A stretch of DNA of 64,000 nucleotides from an uncultured Acetatifactor sp. (lineage in GTDB: Bacteria > Bacillota > Clostridia > Lachnospirales > Lachnospiraceae), in the NCBI GenBank assembly GCA_947594835.1, contig CANQEH010000014.1, positions 1 through 64,000 of the forward strand, written 5' to 3'. Of this stretch, positions 35,465 to 44,654 are shown piece after piece (position 1 is the first letter of the stretch; the number at the start of each line of letters is the position of its first letter). The translations under genes and the position numbers were made by a program. The notes under the pieces were generated by a model. That model was not told the DNA's origin and did not search any database. It saw only the letters and a list, made by a program, of their open reading frames with translations.

Positions 35465-36853
35465 ATGATGGATGTTTTGAAGAAGGTACCTGTGAGAGAG
35501 CAGGATGCAAAGGAGCGGGCAGCCAATTTTGAGGAAGTCTGCCTGGGGTATGACGAGGCGGAGGCAAGACAGGAGGCAGAGCGCTGCATCAACTGTAAAA
35601 ACGCCCAGTGCGTGAAGGGCTGCCCTGTGGCCATCAACATTCCCGGCTTTATCGAGAAGGTAAAAGAGGGGGATATGGCGCAGGCCTATCGGATCATCAG
35701 CGAATCCAGCGCCCTGCCCGCCGTCTGCGGACGGGTCTGCCCCCAGGAGAGCCAGTGCGAGGGGAAGTGCATCCGGGGCATCAAGGGAGAACCCATCGCC
35801 ATCGGCAAACTGGAGCGCTATGTGGCGGACTGGGCCAGGGAGAACGGCTTAAAGCCCCAGGAGGCTGCGGAAAAGAAGGGGAAGAAGGTGGCGGTCATCG
35901 GCTCCGGCCCGGCGGGACTGACCTGCGCGGGGGATCTGGCGAAGATGGGATACGAGGTGACGATCTTTGAGGCCCTCCATGAGCCCGGCGGCGTTTTGGT
36001 GTACGGCATCCCGGAGTTTCGTCTTCCCAAGCAGGACGTGGTGGCCAGGGAGATTGAAAATGTTAAGGCCCTGGGCGTGCGGATCGAGACAAACGTGGTG
36101 GTGGGCAAGTCCGTGACCATCGACAGCCTCATGGAGGACGAAGGGTTCGACGCGGTGTTTATCGGTTCCGGCGCAGGCCTGCCCAAGTTTATGGGGATCC
36201 CCGGGGAAAATGCAAACGGCGTGTTCTCCGCGAACGAATACCTGACCCGGAGCAACCTGATGAAGGCCTTTGACGGGGATGCAGAGACACCCATCATGCA
36301 GAGCAGGAAGGTGGCCGTAGTGGGAGGCGGAAACGTGGCCATGGACGCGGCCAGGACAGCTCTCCGGCTGGGGGCGGAGGTTCACATCGTCTACCGCAGG
36401 AGCGAGGAGGAGCTGCCTGCCAGGGTGGAGGAGGTGCACCATGCCAAGGAGGAGGGAATCCAGTTTGACCTTCTCACCAACCCCGTGGAAATTCTGAGTG
36501 ATGAAAACGGCTGGGTGAAGGGCATGAAATGTATCAGGATGGAGCTGGGCGAGCCGGACGCCTCGGGAAGGCGCAGGCCTGTGGAGATACCGGGTTCCGA
36601 GTTCACCATGGAGCTTGACACGGTGATCATGTCCCTGGGTACCTCCCCCAATCCTTTGATCTCTTCCACCACGGAGGGTCTGGAGACGGACAAGTGGAAA
36701 TGTATCGTGGCGGATGAGGCGGATGGCCGCACCACCAAGGAGGGCGTATATGCCGGAGGCGACGCTGTGACCGGCGCGGCTACGGTGATCCTGGCCATGG
36801 GGGCCGGAAAAGCGGCTGCAAAGGGGATTGACGAGTATTTAAGCGGCAAGTAA
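35465..36853 (+). CDS. nfnB: NfnB: NADPH-binding [4Fe-4S] flavoprotein of the Nfn complex (GltA-like)
   Basis: 462 residues. The N-terminal domain carries two [4Fe-4S] clusters (CINCKNAQCVKGCPV, CGRVCPQESQCEGKC), followed by two Rossmann folds: VIGSGPAGLTCAGDLAKMGY for FAD and VVGGGNVAMDAARTALRLGA for NADP(H), and a closing YAGGDAVTGAATVILAMGAGK. The family also includes the small subunit of glutamate synthase, but here it follows nfnA by 19 bases and no large GltB is nearby, so the bifurcating Nfn role is preferred. The ATG at 35465 with AAAGGGGTGG eight bases upstream is chosen over the GTG at 35456. The pair balances ferredoxin, NADH and NADPH pools in anaerobes. Confidence 0.9.
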   Translation: MMDVLKKVPVREQDAKERAANFEEVCLGYDEAEARQEAERCINCKNAQCVKGCPVAINIPGFIEKVKEGDMAQAYRIISESSALPAVCGRVCPQESQCEGKCIRGIKGEPIAIGKLERYVADWARENGLKPQEAAEKKGKKVAVIGSGPAGLTCAGDLAKMGYEVTIFEALHEPGGVLVYGIPEFRLPKQDVVAREIENVKALGVRIETNVVVGKSVTIDSLMEDEGFDAVFIGSGAGLPKFMGIPGENANGVFSANEYLTRSNLMKAFDGDAETPIMQSRKVAVVGGGNVAMDAARTALRLGAEVHIVYRRSEEELPARVEEVHHAKEEGIQFDLLTNPVEILSDENGWVKGMKCIRMELGEPDASGRRRPVEIPGSEFTMELDTVIMSLGTSPNPLISSTTEGLETDKWKCIVADEADGRTTKEGVYAGGDAVTGAATVILAMGAGKAAAKGIDEYLSGK

Positions 36854-36886
36854 CCGGGGATGGATTGGCAAAAGGGGGGATCAGCG

Positions 36887-37537
36887 ATGCCTTGGTGCCC
36901 AAAGTGCAAAAGTGAGTACAGGGAGGGATTTAGCGTCTGCGCGGACTGCGGGGAAAAGCTGGTGGAGCAGGAGCCTGGAGGACAGCAGCCTGAGGAGAGG
37001 GAAAACCCGGATGTTCAGGAGACGAAAGAGCAGGCGGAGGGCCTGGAGCGGCCCGCCTTCCCCCAGGACTTCCCCTACCAGGACAGCTCCCAGAAAGCGG
37101 AGGATAACCGCTCCTCAGGCTGGGTTCTCCTGGCGGTGAGCGCCATGGGGTTTTTGTTTTCCGGCCTGTGCATGGCGGGGGTGCTGCCGGTACAGATCGG
37201 CAATCCATACCTGTTTAACGGGGTGCTCCTGACTTTGAGCCTGCTGTTTTTGATCACGGGGATCATGTCCATCCGCACGGCAGTGATCTTTGAGAGGAAG
37301 GCGGCCTCCGAAAACACCCTGCGCGGCGCCATGCTGGAATGGTGCAGCCAGAACTTAAGGGCCGCAGAGATCGACGAAGCGATCCACGCCGCCGGACTGC
37401 CGGAGGAGGTGCGCTACTTTGACCGCACCGCCTACGTCAAGGAGAGGCTCAACCGCCAGTTTGTCAATCTGGATCAGGGCTTTTTGGATCGGTTTGTGGA
37501 CGATCAGGTCTATGCAATGGTTTTTGAGAAGGAATGA
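36887..37537 (+). CDS. Zinc-ribbon protein with two membrane helices
   Basis: 216 residues, function unknown. N-terminal zinc ribbon MPWCPKCKSEYREGFSVCAD (with CADCG next), an acidic, Glu/Gln-rich linker to about 75, two membrane helices (at about 85-107 and 114-135) and a soluble C-terminal domain (NTLRGAMLEWCSQNLRAAEI, NRQFVNLDQGFLDRFVDD). The ATG at 36887 has AAAGGGGGG at six bases, better than the in-frame ATG at 36860. Together with the protein at 33027 it brackets nfnAB, so both may belong to one transcription unit, but there is no mechanistic link visible. It overlaps nothing and is six bases from rlmH. Confidence 0.8.
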   Translation: MPWCPKCKSEYREGFSVCADCGEKLVEQEPGGQQPEERENPDVQETKEQAEGLERPAFPQDFPYQDSSQKAEDNRSSGWVLLAVSAMGFLFSGLCMAGVLPVQIGNPYLFNGVLLTLSLLFLITGIMSIRTAVIFERKAASENTLRGAMLEWCSQNLRAAEIDEAIHAAGLPEEVRYFDRTAYVKERLNRQFVNLDQGFLDRFVDDQVYAMVFEKE

Positions 37538-37543
37538 GCGGGC

Positions 37544-38023
37544 ATGAAGATCACCCTGGTCTGTGTGGGAAAGCTGAAAGAGAAATTTTACCGGGAGGCT
37601 GTGGCGGAGTACGCCAAACGCCTGGGCCGGTACTGTAAGCTGGAGATTGTGGAGGTGGCGGACGAGATGACGCCGGAGGGCGCTTCCCCCGCCCAGGAGG
37701 AAAAGCTTCTGGCAAGGGAGGCAGGACGCATTCTGGAAAAGCTGAAACCGGACGCCTTTGTGTGCACCCTGGAGATCCAGGGGAGAAGGATGACCAGCCA
37801 GGGGTTTGCGGACTGGATGGAAGGGCTTGCCTTGAGGGGAAACAGCCACCTTGCCTTTGTGATAGGCGGCTCCCTGGGGCTGCACCCCAGGGTGAGGGAG
37901 CGCTCCGACTATGCCTTAAGCTTTTCCGACATGACGTTTCCCCACCAGCTGATGCGGGTCATTCTCTGCGAACAGATCTACCGCGCCTTCCGCATCCAGG
38001 CGGGGGAGCCTTATCATAAGTGA
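37544..38023 (+). CDS. rlmH: 23S rRNA pseudouridine-1915 N3-methyltransferase
   Basis: 159 residues, SPOUT fold, the standard size. It methylates pseudouridine 1915 in helix 69 of 23S rRNA on the 70S ribosome. Family blocks are complete: MKITLVCVGKLKEKFYREAV at the start, AFVIGGSLGLHP as the SAM-binding knot, and SFSDMTFPHQLMRVIL, with EQIYRAFRIQAGEPYHK at the C-terminus. A terminator (38029-38062) closes the unit. Confidence 0.97.
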   Translation: MKITLVCVGKLKEKFYREAVAEYAKRLGRYCKLEIVEVADEMTPEGASPAQEEKLLAREAGRILEKLKPDAFVCTLEIQGRRMTSQGFADWMEGLALRGNSHLAFVIGGSLGLHPRVRERSDYALSFSDMTFPHQLMRVILCEQIYRAFRIQAGEPYHK

Positions 38024-38028
38024 CCGGG

Positions 38029-38062
38029 AAAACCCATTGGGGCAAAAGCCTCAGTGGGTTTT
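38029..38062 (+). terminator. Rho-independent terminator after rlmH
   Basis: AAAACCCATTGGGGC pairs over 15 bases (two wobbles) with GCCTCAGTGGGTTTT around the loop AAAA (38044-38047). The closing TTTT is short, so it may attenuate rather than stop transcription into yhaO, whose ribosome site begins just after it. Confidence 0.7.
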
Positions 38063-38079
38063 AGAGGGAAAAGGGAAAC

Positions 38080-39198
38080 ATGAGCGAAAACACCATCAAA
38101 CTGATCCACTGTGCAGACCTGCATCTGGACGCCAGGATGACCTCCCAGCTGCCCAGGGAAAAGGCCAGGGAGCGGCGGGCGGAGCTTCTGCACACTTTCG
38201 ACAGGATGCTGGACTGGGCGCAGGAGCACCGGGTGGATGCCATTCTCATCGCCGGAGACTTGTTTGACACGAAAAACATCTCTGCCGCGGCAAAAAACAC
38301 TGTGCGGGAGGGGATTCTGGCCCATCCGGACATCCAGTTTTTTTATCTGCGGGGCAATCATGACGCGGACGGATTTCTGGGGAGCCTGGAGGAACTGCCG
38401 GGGAATTTAAAACTGTTTGAGGCCCAGCAGTGGCTCACCTATCTGCTGGCCCAGGGCAGAGTTGCCGTCACGGGGGCGGAGCTTTGCGGGGAAACGAAGG
38501 AGCGGCTTTTCTCCTCCCTGGCGCTGGACGGGGATCGTTTCAACATTGTGCTCCTCCACGGACAGGAGGCGGACAGTGCGCCCCGGGAGGGCGCGGAGGT
38601 CATCCCCTTGAGACTGTTAAAAAACAGAGGGATAGACTACCTGGCCCTGGGACATATCCACGCCTACAAGTCAGCGCCCCTGGACGCCAGGGGCGTATAC
38701 TGCTATCCGGGCTGTCTGGAGGGCAGAGGGTTTGACGAGTGCGGCCTTCACGGCTTTGTCTATCTGGAGATCGACCCGGAGCAGAAAACCTGCCGAAAGG
38801 AGTTTGTACCCTTTGCGAGACGGCAGATCTGCCGCCTGGAGGTGGATGTGACAGGCTGTGCCTCAGGGGCGCAGATTGCAGCCCTGGTACGGGAGCGGCT
38901 GGAAAAGGAGGGGCTTTCCCCGGAGAGCCTGGTGAAGATCTGTCTGGTGGGACAGGTGGACATCTCCTGTGAAAAAAACCTGGATTTTCTGGAAAAGAAG
39001 CTGGAGCCGGAGTTTTACTGCGTCAGGCTCTCCGACGAGACCACCCTGCAGGTGGACTATGGCAGGTTTGCCCTGGACGCATCCTTAAAAGGGGAGTTCG
39101 TGCGGCTGGTAGAACAGGCGCAGGACTTAAGCGCCGGGGAGAAGGCGGAGGTGATCCGCTGCGGCATCCGGGCGCTCTCCGGGGAGGAACCGATGTAA
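38080..39198 (+). CDS. yhaO: Metallophosphoesterase, SbcD/Mre11-like nuclease, YhaO type
   Basis: 372 residues. The calcineurin-like core is complete: HCADLHLDA, DAILIAGDLFDTKN, FYLRGNHDADGF and later LLHGQEADS and LALGHIHAYKS supply the metal-binding Asp, His and Asn residues of SbcD/Mre11-type enzymes. The C-terminal capping region (about 260-372) is present. It probably works with the SMC-like ATPase encoded 16 bases downstream, as in the B. subtilis yhaO-yhaN pair, to process DNA ends. It is not SbcD in the strict sense because the partner is YhaN rather than SbcC. Confidence 0.92.
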   Translation: MSENTIKLIHCADLHLDARMTSQLPREKARERRAELLHTFDRMLDWAQEHRVDAILIAGDLFDTKNISAAAKNTVREGILAHPDIQFFYLRGNHDADGFLGSLEELPGNLKLFEAQQWLTYLLAQGRVAVTGAELCGETKERLFSSLALDGDRFNIVLLHGQEADSAPREGAEVIPLRLLKNRGIDYLALGHIHAYKSAPLDARGVYCYPGCLEGRGFDECGLHGFVYLEIDPEQKTCRKEFVPFARRQICRLEVDVTGCASGAQIAALVRERLEKEGLSPESLVKICLVGQVDISCEKNLDFLEKKLEPEFYCVRLSDETTLQVDYGRFALDASLKGEFVRLVEQAQDLSAGEKAEVIRCGIRALSGEEPM

Positions 39199-39214
39199 AG
39201 GAAAGGGGGCTGCC

Positions 39215-41911
39215 ATGCGTCTGCTTCGCTGCCACATTGAAAATTTTGGAAAACTGTCGGATCTGACGCTTGATTTTGAACAGGGCCTGAACGTGATCTG
39301 CCGGGAGAACGGCTGGGGGAAAAGCACGCTTGCGGCCTTTCTCAAGGTGATGCTCTACGGCTTTGGGGAGGAGAAGTCCCGGGATGAGTTCAAAAATGAG
39401 AGAAAGCGCTTTTTCCCCTGGCAGGGGGGCGTCTACGGGGGCAGCCTGGAATTTGAGGCGGGGGGCCGCCGCTATGTGGTAAACCGCACCTTCGGGGCGA
39501 AGGAGCGGGAGGACCGCTTCAGCCTGCGGGAGGCGGACACCAACTTGGAATCCAATGATTACTCCGTGCGTCTGGGGGAGGAATTGTTCTCCCTGGACTG
39601 CAGCTCCTTCTGCCGCACGGTCTTTGTGTCCCAGAGCGACTGCGAGACCGTTTCCACCGACGCGGTCAATGCAAAGATCGGGAATCTGGCGGAGGCCACC
39701 GACGACATCAACAATTTTGAGAGCGCCAACCAGCGCTTTCTCAATTTATTGAACCAGTTAAGCCCCACCCGTAAGACCGGCGCCCTCTATCGGAAAAAGG
39801 AGGAACTGACAAGGCTCCAGATGGAGGTCCGGGCCGGGGAGGGCGTTTTGCGCGCCCTGGAGGAAGCAGGCGGGCGTCTTGCGGAAAAGCAGATGCGCCA
39901 GAGGCAGATGCAGGAGGAGCAGGCCCTGCTTCTGCAAAAGCAGAAGGAGGCAGGGGAGAGGAAGGAGCTTCTGGCAAAACGGGAAGCGTATGAGGCGCTC
40001 TGCCGCTCCATGGGGGAGAGGAAAGAGGCATATGAAAGGGAGCGCGCCTATTTCCCCGGAGAGCTTCCTGAGAAGGAGAAGCTGCGGGAACAGATTGGGG
40101 AAAGCCTGGAGCTTGCGGCTGTGAAGGAATCCGTCAGGTTAAGCGGGATGACGCCGGAGGAGTCCAGGGAGTATGCGGCGCTTCGTCTTGTGTTTGCCCA
40201 GGGAATGCCGGAGAAAAACAGGATACAGGAATGGGAAGAAAAGGCCGCAAACCTTCAGGCACAAAGGATCGCGCTGGCGGAGAGCAGGCCGGATCCCCAG
40301 GATGAGGAGCGGTTTCTCTCCTACCAGGCCAGATTTGCGGAAGGGATGCCCCAGCCGGAGGAAGTGGACCGGCTGATGGGGGACTGGAAGCGCTGTCTGG
40401 AAAAGAAAAGCGTGCTGGAGCAGAAGCGCATCCATTTTCTCACCCTGCAGGAACTGGACAGGGGAAAAGAGCAGGGGAAGCCGGAGAAGAAGGACACAGG
40501 CCGGGGAATGTTCCTGATCCTGGCGGGAGCGCTGTTTCTCTTTGCCGGGATTTGTCTGGCAGGCCTCCGGATAGGCGGCCCTTTACCGGGGATTCTCCTG
40601 GCCGGGTTTGGGGCGGGCTGCCTGGCGGTAAGATGCGCCGGAAGCTTCCTGCAAAAAGGCGGGAAATCCTCCCCGCCCCAGGAGGAAGCGCCGAGAGAGC
40701 GGACGACCCTGGAGCGGTTTGAACAGGAGATCCTTCAGGACGAAGCCTTTATCCAAAAGACGCAGGGACGGACGGAAGAGTTTCTGGAGAGGTATGGGAT
40801 CCTCTGGGAGCGGGAGGAGGATATTCTGGACTGCCTCTATGGCTTCAAAGGCCAGATACGGGATTATATCACTTTGTCCAATCGAAGGCGGCTGGCAGAT
40901 ACCCGGCAGATGGAGGAGGAAGCCGGGCGGCTTGACCGGGAATTGTCCCAGTTTCTTTCCGGTTATTTTCCGGGGACGCCCATCCCGGAGACGGAGTATC
41001 CTGCCAGGCTCCATGAGCTGAAGGAGATGGCAGCTTCCTGCGAAAGACTTCAGAAAAAGGAAAAACAGTACGCCCGGTCGATGCAGGAGTACCGCAGCCG
41101 CCTGGCCGCACTGGAGACCTTTGTGAGGAGCCTGGGCATGGAGCCGGAGCCGGAGGGGGAGGATCTGCAGGCGAAGCTCCTTCAGGCGCAGAGCCATCTG
41201 CAGAGCCTGGAGGCCAGCAGGCGGGAATATGAGGACGCAAGGGCAAAGAAGGAAGCCTTTGAGGAGAGGGAGCCCATGGAGGCGATCCTGGGGGAAAGCC
41301 CCGGAGAGGGGCCGGAGGAATCCGCCGGGTATGCCGCCCGGATCGAGGAACTGTCCAGAATGCTGGAGCAGATGTACCAGGCCGTGGCGGAGGAGAACAG
41401 GCAGATTCTCTCCCTGCGGGAGGAGGCCGATCGGATCGAGGAGGAGAAAAAAGCCCTGGAAGTCTTGCAGGAGGAATATCAGCGGCAGCTGGAGCGATAC
41501 CGCCTGTTACAAAAGTCCAGGGAGCTGTTAGAGCAGGCAAAAATTTCATTTACGGCCAGGTACACAGCCCCCATCCGAAAGAGCCTGGGAAACTACTTTA
41601 CCCTCTTATCCGGGGAGAGCGGGGAGCGGCTCCATGTGGACGCCAACACGAAGGTGACCCTGGACGAGCAGGGGATGCAGCGGGAGCCCAGATTTTTCAG
41701 CGCAGGCTACCGGGATCTTCTGGGCATCTGCATGAGGATGGCGCTGGTGGACGCCATGTACAAAGAGGAGAAGCCTTTTGTCATCTTTGACGACCCCTTT
41801 GCCAATCTGGACGGGGAAAAGCTGTCCGGCGCAGGGGAAGTGCTAAAGCAGATCGGGGAGCAGTACCAGGTATTGTATTTCACCTGCCATGAGAGCAGAT
41901 GCTGGTGTTGA
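39215..41911 (+). CDS. yhaN: SMC/Rad50-like ATPase, YhaN type
   Basis: 898 residues. The N-terminal ATPase half starts MRLLRCHIENFGKLSDLTLD with Walker A ENGWGKSTLAAFL (about 29-41). Long coiled-coil arms lie at about 170-430 and 480-750. Between them are two hydrophobic stretches (about 432-470, FLILAGALFLFAGICLAG) that replace the zinc hook of Rad50, as in YhaN relatives, so the arms may be membrane-tethered. The C-terminal ATPase half has the signature region RFFSAGYRDLLGICMRMAL and Walker B FVIFDDPFANLD (about 855-866). It presumably powers the YhaO nuclease on DNA ends. The final Cys-rich residues (HESRCWC) are unremarkable. Confidence 0.9.
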   Translation: MRLLRCHIENFGKLSDLTLDFEQGLNVICRENGWGKSTLAAFLKVMLYGFGEEKSRDEFKNERKRFFPWQGGVYGGSLEFEAGGRRYVVNRTFGAKEREDRFSLREADTNLESNDYSVRLGEELFSLDCSSFCRTVFVSQSDCETVSTDAVNAKIGNLAEATDDINNFESANQRFLNLLNQLSPTRKTGALYRKKEELTRLQMEVRAGEGVLRALEEAGGRLAEKQMRQRQMQEEQALLLQKQKEAGERKELLAKREAYEALCRSMGERKEAYERERAYFPGELPEKEKLREQIGESLELAAVKESVRLSGMTPEESREYAALRLVFAQGMPEKNRIQEWEEKAANLQAQRIALAESRPDPQDEERFLSYQARFAEGMPQPEEVDRLMGDWKRCLEKKSVLEQKRIHFLTLQELDRGKEQGKPEKKDTGRGMFLILAGALFLFAGICLAGLRIGGPLPGILLAGFGAGCLAVRCAGSFLQKGGKSSPPQEEAPRERTTLERFEQEILQDEAFIQKTQGRTEEFLERYGILWEREEDILDCLYGFKGQIRDYITLSNRRRLADTRQMEEEAGRLDRELSQFLSGYFPGTPIPETEYPARLHELKEMAASCERLQKKEKQYARSMQEYRSRLAALETFVRSLGMEPEPEGEDLQAKLLQAQSHLQSLEASRREYEDARAKKEAFEEREPMEAILGESPGEGPEESAGYAARIEELSRMLEQMYQAVAEENRQILSLREEADRIEEEKKALEVLQEEYQRQLERYRLLQKSRELLEQAKISFTARYTAPIRKSLGNYFTLLSGESGERLHVDANTKVTLDEQGMQREPRFFSAGYRDLLGICMRMALVDAMYKEEKPFVIFDDPFANLDGEKLSGAGEVLKQIGEQYQVLYFTCHESRCWC

Positions 41912-41956
41912 CTCCTGCGCTTTCAATTGCTAAAATGTCAATGGGAGGAAACGACG

Positions 41957-42931
41957 ATGAAAGAAATATCAAAGCTGATGGAGTACCGCCCGGGAGTGCG
42001 GGTGGTGGACGCCACGCTGCGGGACGGCGGGCTGGTAAACGATTTTCATTTTGACGACGAGTTTGTAAAGGCGCTGTACCAGACGAATCTGCGGGCGGGC
42101 GTGGACTATATGGAGTTCGGCTACAAGGCTTCCCGGGAGATGTTTGACGAGAATCAGTTCGGGAAGTGGAAGTTCAGCAGGGACGAGGACATCCGCAGGA
42201 TCGTCGGCGACAACGATACCGATTTGAAGATTTCGGTCATGGCGGACGTGGGACGCTGTGATTACAAGCAGGACATTTTAAACCGGGCGGACAGCCCCAT
42301 CGACCTGATCCGGGTGGCGACTTATTTAAACACCATCCCCGGGGCGGTGGAAATGATCGAGGACGCCGCAAAGAAGGGCTATGAGGTGAGCTGCAACATT
42401 ATGGCCATCTCCAACGCCCAGGAGGGGGATCTGAGGGCTGCGCTGGATATCCTGGGCCAGACCCCTGTGGAAGTGTTTTACATTGTGGACAGCTTCGGCG
42501 CCATGTACCCGGAGCAGATCGCCCGCCTGGCGGATCTGTATCTGGAAATGGCGGCGAAATATGGAAAGAAGGTGGGCATCCACGCCCATGACAACCAGAA
42601 GCTTGCCTTTGCCAACACCATTGAGGCGGTGGGGGACGGGGTGGACTGGCTGGACGCAACCTATGCGTCCATGGGCCGGGGAGCGGGAAACTGCGCCATG
42701 GAGCTGCTTCTTGGCTTTTTAAAGAATCCCAAGTACAGCGTATATCCGGCCATTCAGTTCATCGACAAGTATATCGGCAGGCTGAAAGAGGACGGCGTTG
42801 TCTGGGGGTATGACCTGCAGTATCTGATGACGGGGCTTTTAAACCAGCACCCCAGGAGCGCCATCCAGTTCACCAGGGAAGGGCGCAGGGACTATGCGGA
42901 GTTTTACCGGGAGGTTGTGGCCCAGGACTAA
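41957..42931 (+). CDS. DRE-TIM aldolase-family enzyme of unknown substrate
   Basis: 324 residues; the ATG at 41957 has GGGAGG at eight bases and is preferred over the in-frame start at 41927. VVDATLRDGGLVNDFHF is the DRE-TIM metal loop, VIDMEFGYKAS-like VDYMEFGYKAS follows, and GIHAHDNQKLAFANTIEA carries the HxH metal pair. This matches the catalytic domain of 4-hydroxy-2-oxovalerate aldolases and HMG-CoA lyases; the communication domain of DmpG-type aldolases is missing. Relatives without that domain occur next to sugar or surface-polymer genes. The following gene is a membrane protein of different base composition, so a shared role is only a possibility. Substrate unknown. Confidence 0.8.
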   Translation: MKEISKLMEYRPGVRVVDATLRDGGLVNDFHFDDEFVKALYQTNLRAGVDYMEFGYKASREMFDENQFGKWKFSRDEDIRRIVGDNDTDLKISVMADVGRCDYKQDILNRADSPIDLIRVATYLNTIPGAVEMIEDAAKKGYEVSCNIMAISNAQEGDLRAALDILGQTPVEVFYIVDSFGAMYPEQIARLADLYLEMAAKYGKKVGIHAHDNQKLAFANTIEAVGDGVDWLDATYASMGRGAGNCAMELLLGFLKNPKYSVYPAIQFIDKYIGRLKEDGVVWGYDLQYLMTGLLNQHPRSAIQFTREGRRDYAEFYREVVAQD

Positions 42932-42967
42932 AAAGAGCAGGACATTTCGACTGCAAGGAGACATTTT

Positions 42968-44545
42968 ATGAACTACAACGTTAAAGATCGGATTTTCCGA
43001 AAGCCCATGGAACTGTGCTTGCTTCTTTTGATGTGCGCCCAGATGGTTCTGATCGCTTACAGCAATCTGACCATGATAGACTTACATCTCGACTGCGACA
43101 GCGCAAAATTGTTGGAACATATCGTCAAGATGTGGGAGGAAAAGAGTCTGGCAATCCCACACTGGAGTTATACCACCACGGTGGAGTGGGACTGCACTAC
43201 GCTGTTTGCACTGCCGCTCTACGGTCTGACAAAAAATATTTACCTTGCCTGCGGCCTGTCGGACATCCTGCTGATGTTGCTTTTATCGGCGGCTGTATTC
43301 TTTGTGTTTGACGGAGAAGAGAAGCTGTACCCTCTGCTTGCTGTCAATCTGATTCTCCTTCCCTATCGGATGGGAATGTTGGACTATTACAATATGCTCT
43401 TTTTTGCCGGGAGCCAGTATGTTGTAAAGGTGATGATCCCACTGCTGGCGGTTGGACTGATTTTGAAGGCGGAGAAAGAAAACGGGAAGAGCAGATGGAA
43501 ACTGCCTTGTATCGGAGCCGGATACTTGGCACTGCTGTTTCTCAGCACCGCTTCCAGCGGCATCTATGTGACGGCCTGTGCCATTGTGCCGGTGGCAGCG
43601 GTGTATCTTCTCTATAAAGCGTCACGCTGGGAGAGGATCCCCAGGCCGCTCTGGATTCTCGGGGGGGTAACGCTTGTCTGTGTCCTTGTGGGCATAAAGC
43701 TGAACGCAGTGCTTCTGGGCGCGGCCAGGGCCGACGGGATGATGTTTACCAGTGTCTACCAGATGTTAGGCGGCGTCAGTTCCTGCTTCTTTGGTCTGTT
43801 TGAACTGGTGGGTGCGAATACCACTGCTATGGACACCCGGGTCTTTTCCATGGCGGGTATCCAGCAGCTTGGAAAGCACATCCTGCTGACGGCTGTCTTA
43901 GTATGCGGCGCGGTTGCCCTGGCAAAGTGTATCAAAAAACAGGGGAATCTTAGAAATGTGCTTCTCCTTTCCATCTTTTTGTGGAATTACTATATCTTGA
44001 CGATCACCAATGTGCGGTACGGTGCCGATACATTTGAGTACAGGTATCACCTGATCGGGTTGCTGCCCCTGCTGTGTGTTGCCGTCTCTTTGGCCGGGAA
44101 ATGGCTTTTGGCTCTGGATAGAAGACCGCAGAAACTCTTTTTTTCCGTTGGCTTTGCAATGCTGTGCGCATTGAGCGGCCTCTCCTTCCGGGAAGTCTAC
44201 CTGCGCCCGGAGGAATATGCTGATCTGAAAGGATTATGCCGGTACTTCGATGGCAAGGATCTGGATGTCATCTATCTGTATTACGGGATCAGCGATTCGG
44301 AAATCTGCAGGGTGCTGGACAACAGCCACCTGTACCTGCATCTGGGAGAGGACGGAACCAGCTGGGTTTACGACTATTACGAACGCTATCAGGGCCTGCC
44401 TTTTCAGACGGAAAATGCGGTGGTTGCTGTGGCAATGGACGATGCAGAGCACTATCAGGGAGACACGTTTCAGATACAGGGAAGGACACTGGTCAAATTT
44501 GATGAAGCAGGCGGCAGAAGCCTTTACACGTTTGTAACGGAATGA
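42968..44545 (+). CDS. Polytopic membrane protein, AT-richer than its neighbours
   Basis: 525 residues with about ten to twelve hydrophobic segments up to residue 420, then a soluble C-terminal part (from about 410, YLRPEEYADLKGLCRYFDG, VLDNSHLYLHLGEDGTSWVY). The family is not recognised. A large first extracellular loop (LHLDCDSAKLLEHIVKMWEE, then IPHWSYTTTVEWD) and overall plan resemble GT-C glycosyltransferases or O-antigen-type membrane proteins, but no catalytic signature is certain. Sampled lines (43381-43440, 43981-44040) are 43% GC against about 58-60% around it, pointing to recent transfer or a different selection regime. AAGGAG precedes the ATG. Confidence 0.8.
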   Translation: MNYNVKDRIFRKPMELCLLLLMCAQMVLIAYSNLTMIDLHLDCDSAKLLEHIVKMWEEKSLAIPHWSYTTTVEWDCTTLFALPLYGLTKNIYLACGLSDILLMLLLSAAVFFVFDGEEKLYPLLAVNLILLPYRMGMLDYYNMLFFAGSQYVVKVMIPLLAVGLILKAEKENGKSRWKLPCIGAGYLALLFLSTASSGIYVTACAIVPVAAVYLLYKASRWERIPRPLWILGGVTLVCVLVGIKLNAVLLGAARADGMMFTSVYQMLGGVSSCFFGLFELVGANTTAMDTRVFSMAGIQQLGKHILLTAVLVCGAVALAKCIKKQGNLRNVLLLSIFLWNYYILTITNVRYGADTFEYRYHLIGLLPLLCVAVSLAGKWLLALDRRPQKLFFSVGFAMLCALSGLSFREVYLRPEEYADLKGLCRYFDGKDLDVIYLYYGISDSEICRVLDNSHLYLHLGEDGTSWVYDYYERYQGLPFQTENAVVAVAMDDAEHYQGDTFQIQGRTLVKFDEAGGRSLYTFVTE

Positions 44546-44556
44546 AGATAAAAAAT

Positions 44557-44584
44557 TTGAATTTTCCCTTCGGATGTGTATACT
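44557..44584 (+). promoter_or_regulatory. Promoter of the polA operon
   Basis: TTGAAT (44557-44562), 16 bases, TATACT (44579-44584), 70 bases before the anti-sigma-like gene. Confidence 0.6.
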
Positions 44585-44654
44585 AACAGATGAGCTCATA
44601 TGGACGCGAAGCGGACGACAGGATTGGGAGAGTACCCCGGCTGGCAGGTGAGAG

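Noticed and set aside
35465-36853. Glutamate synthase small subunit (gltD)
   Set aside because: No large subunit is nearby and the gene directly follows nfnA, so the Nfn complex is the better call.
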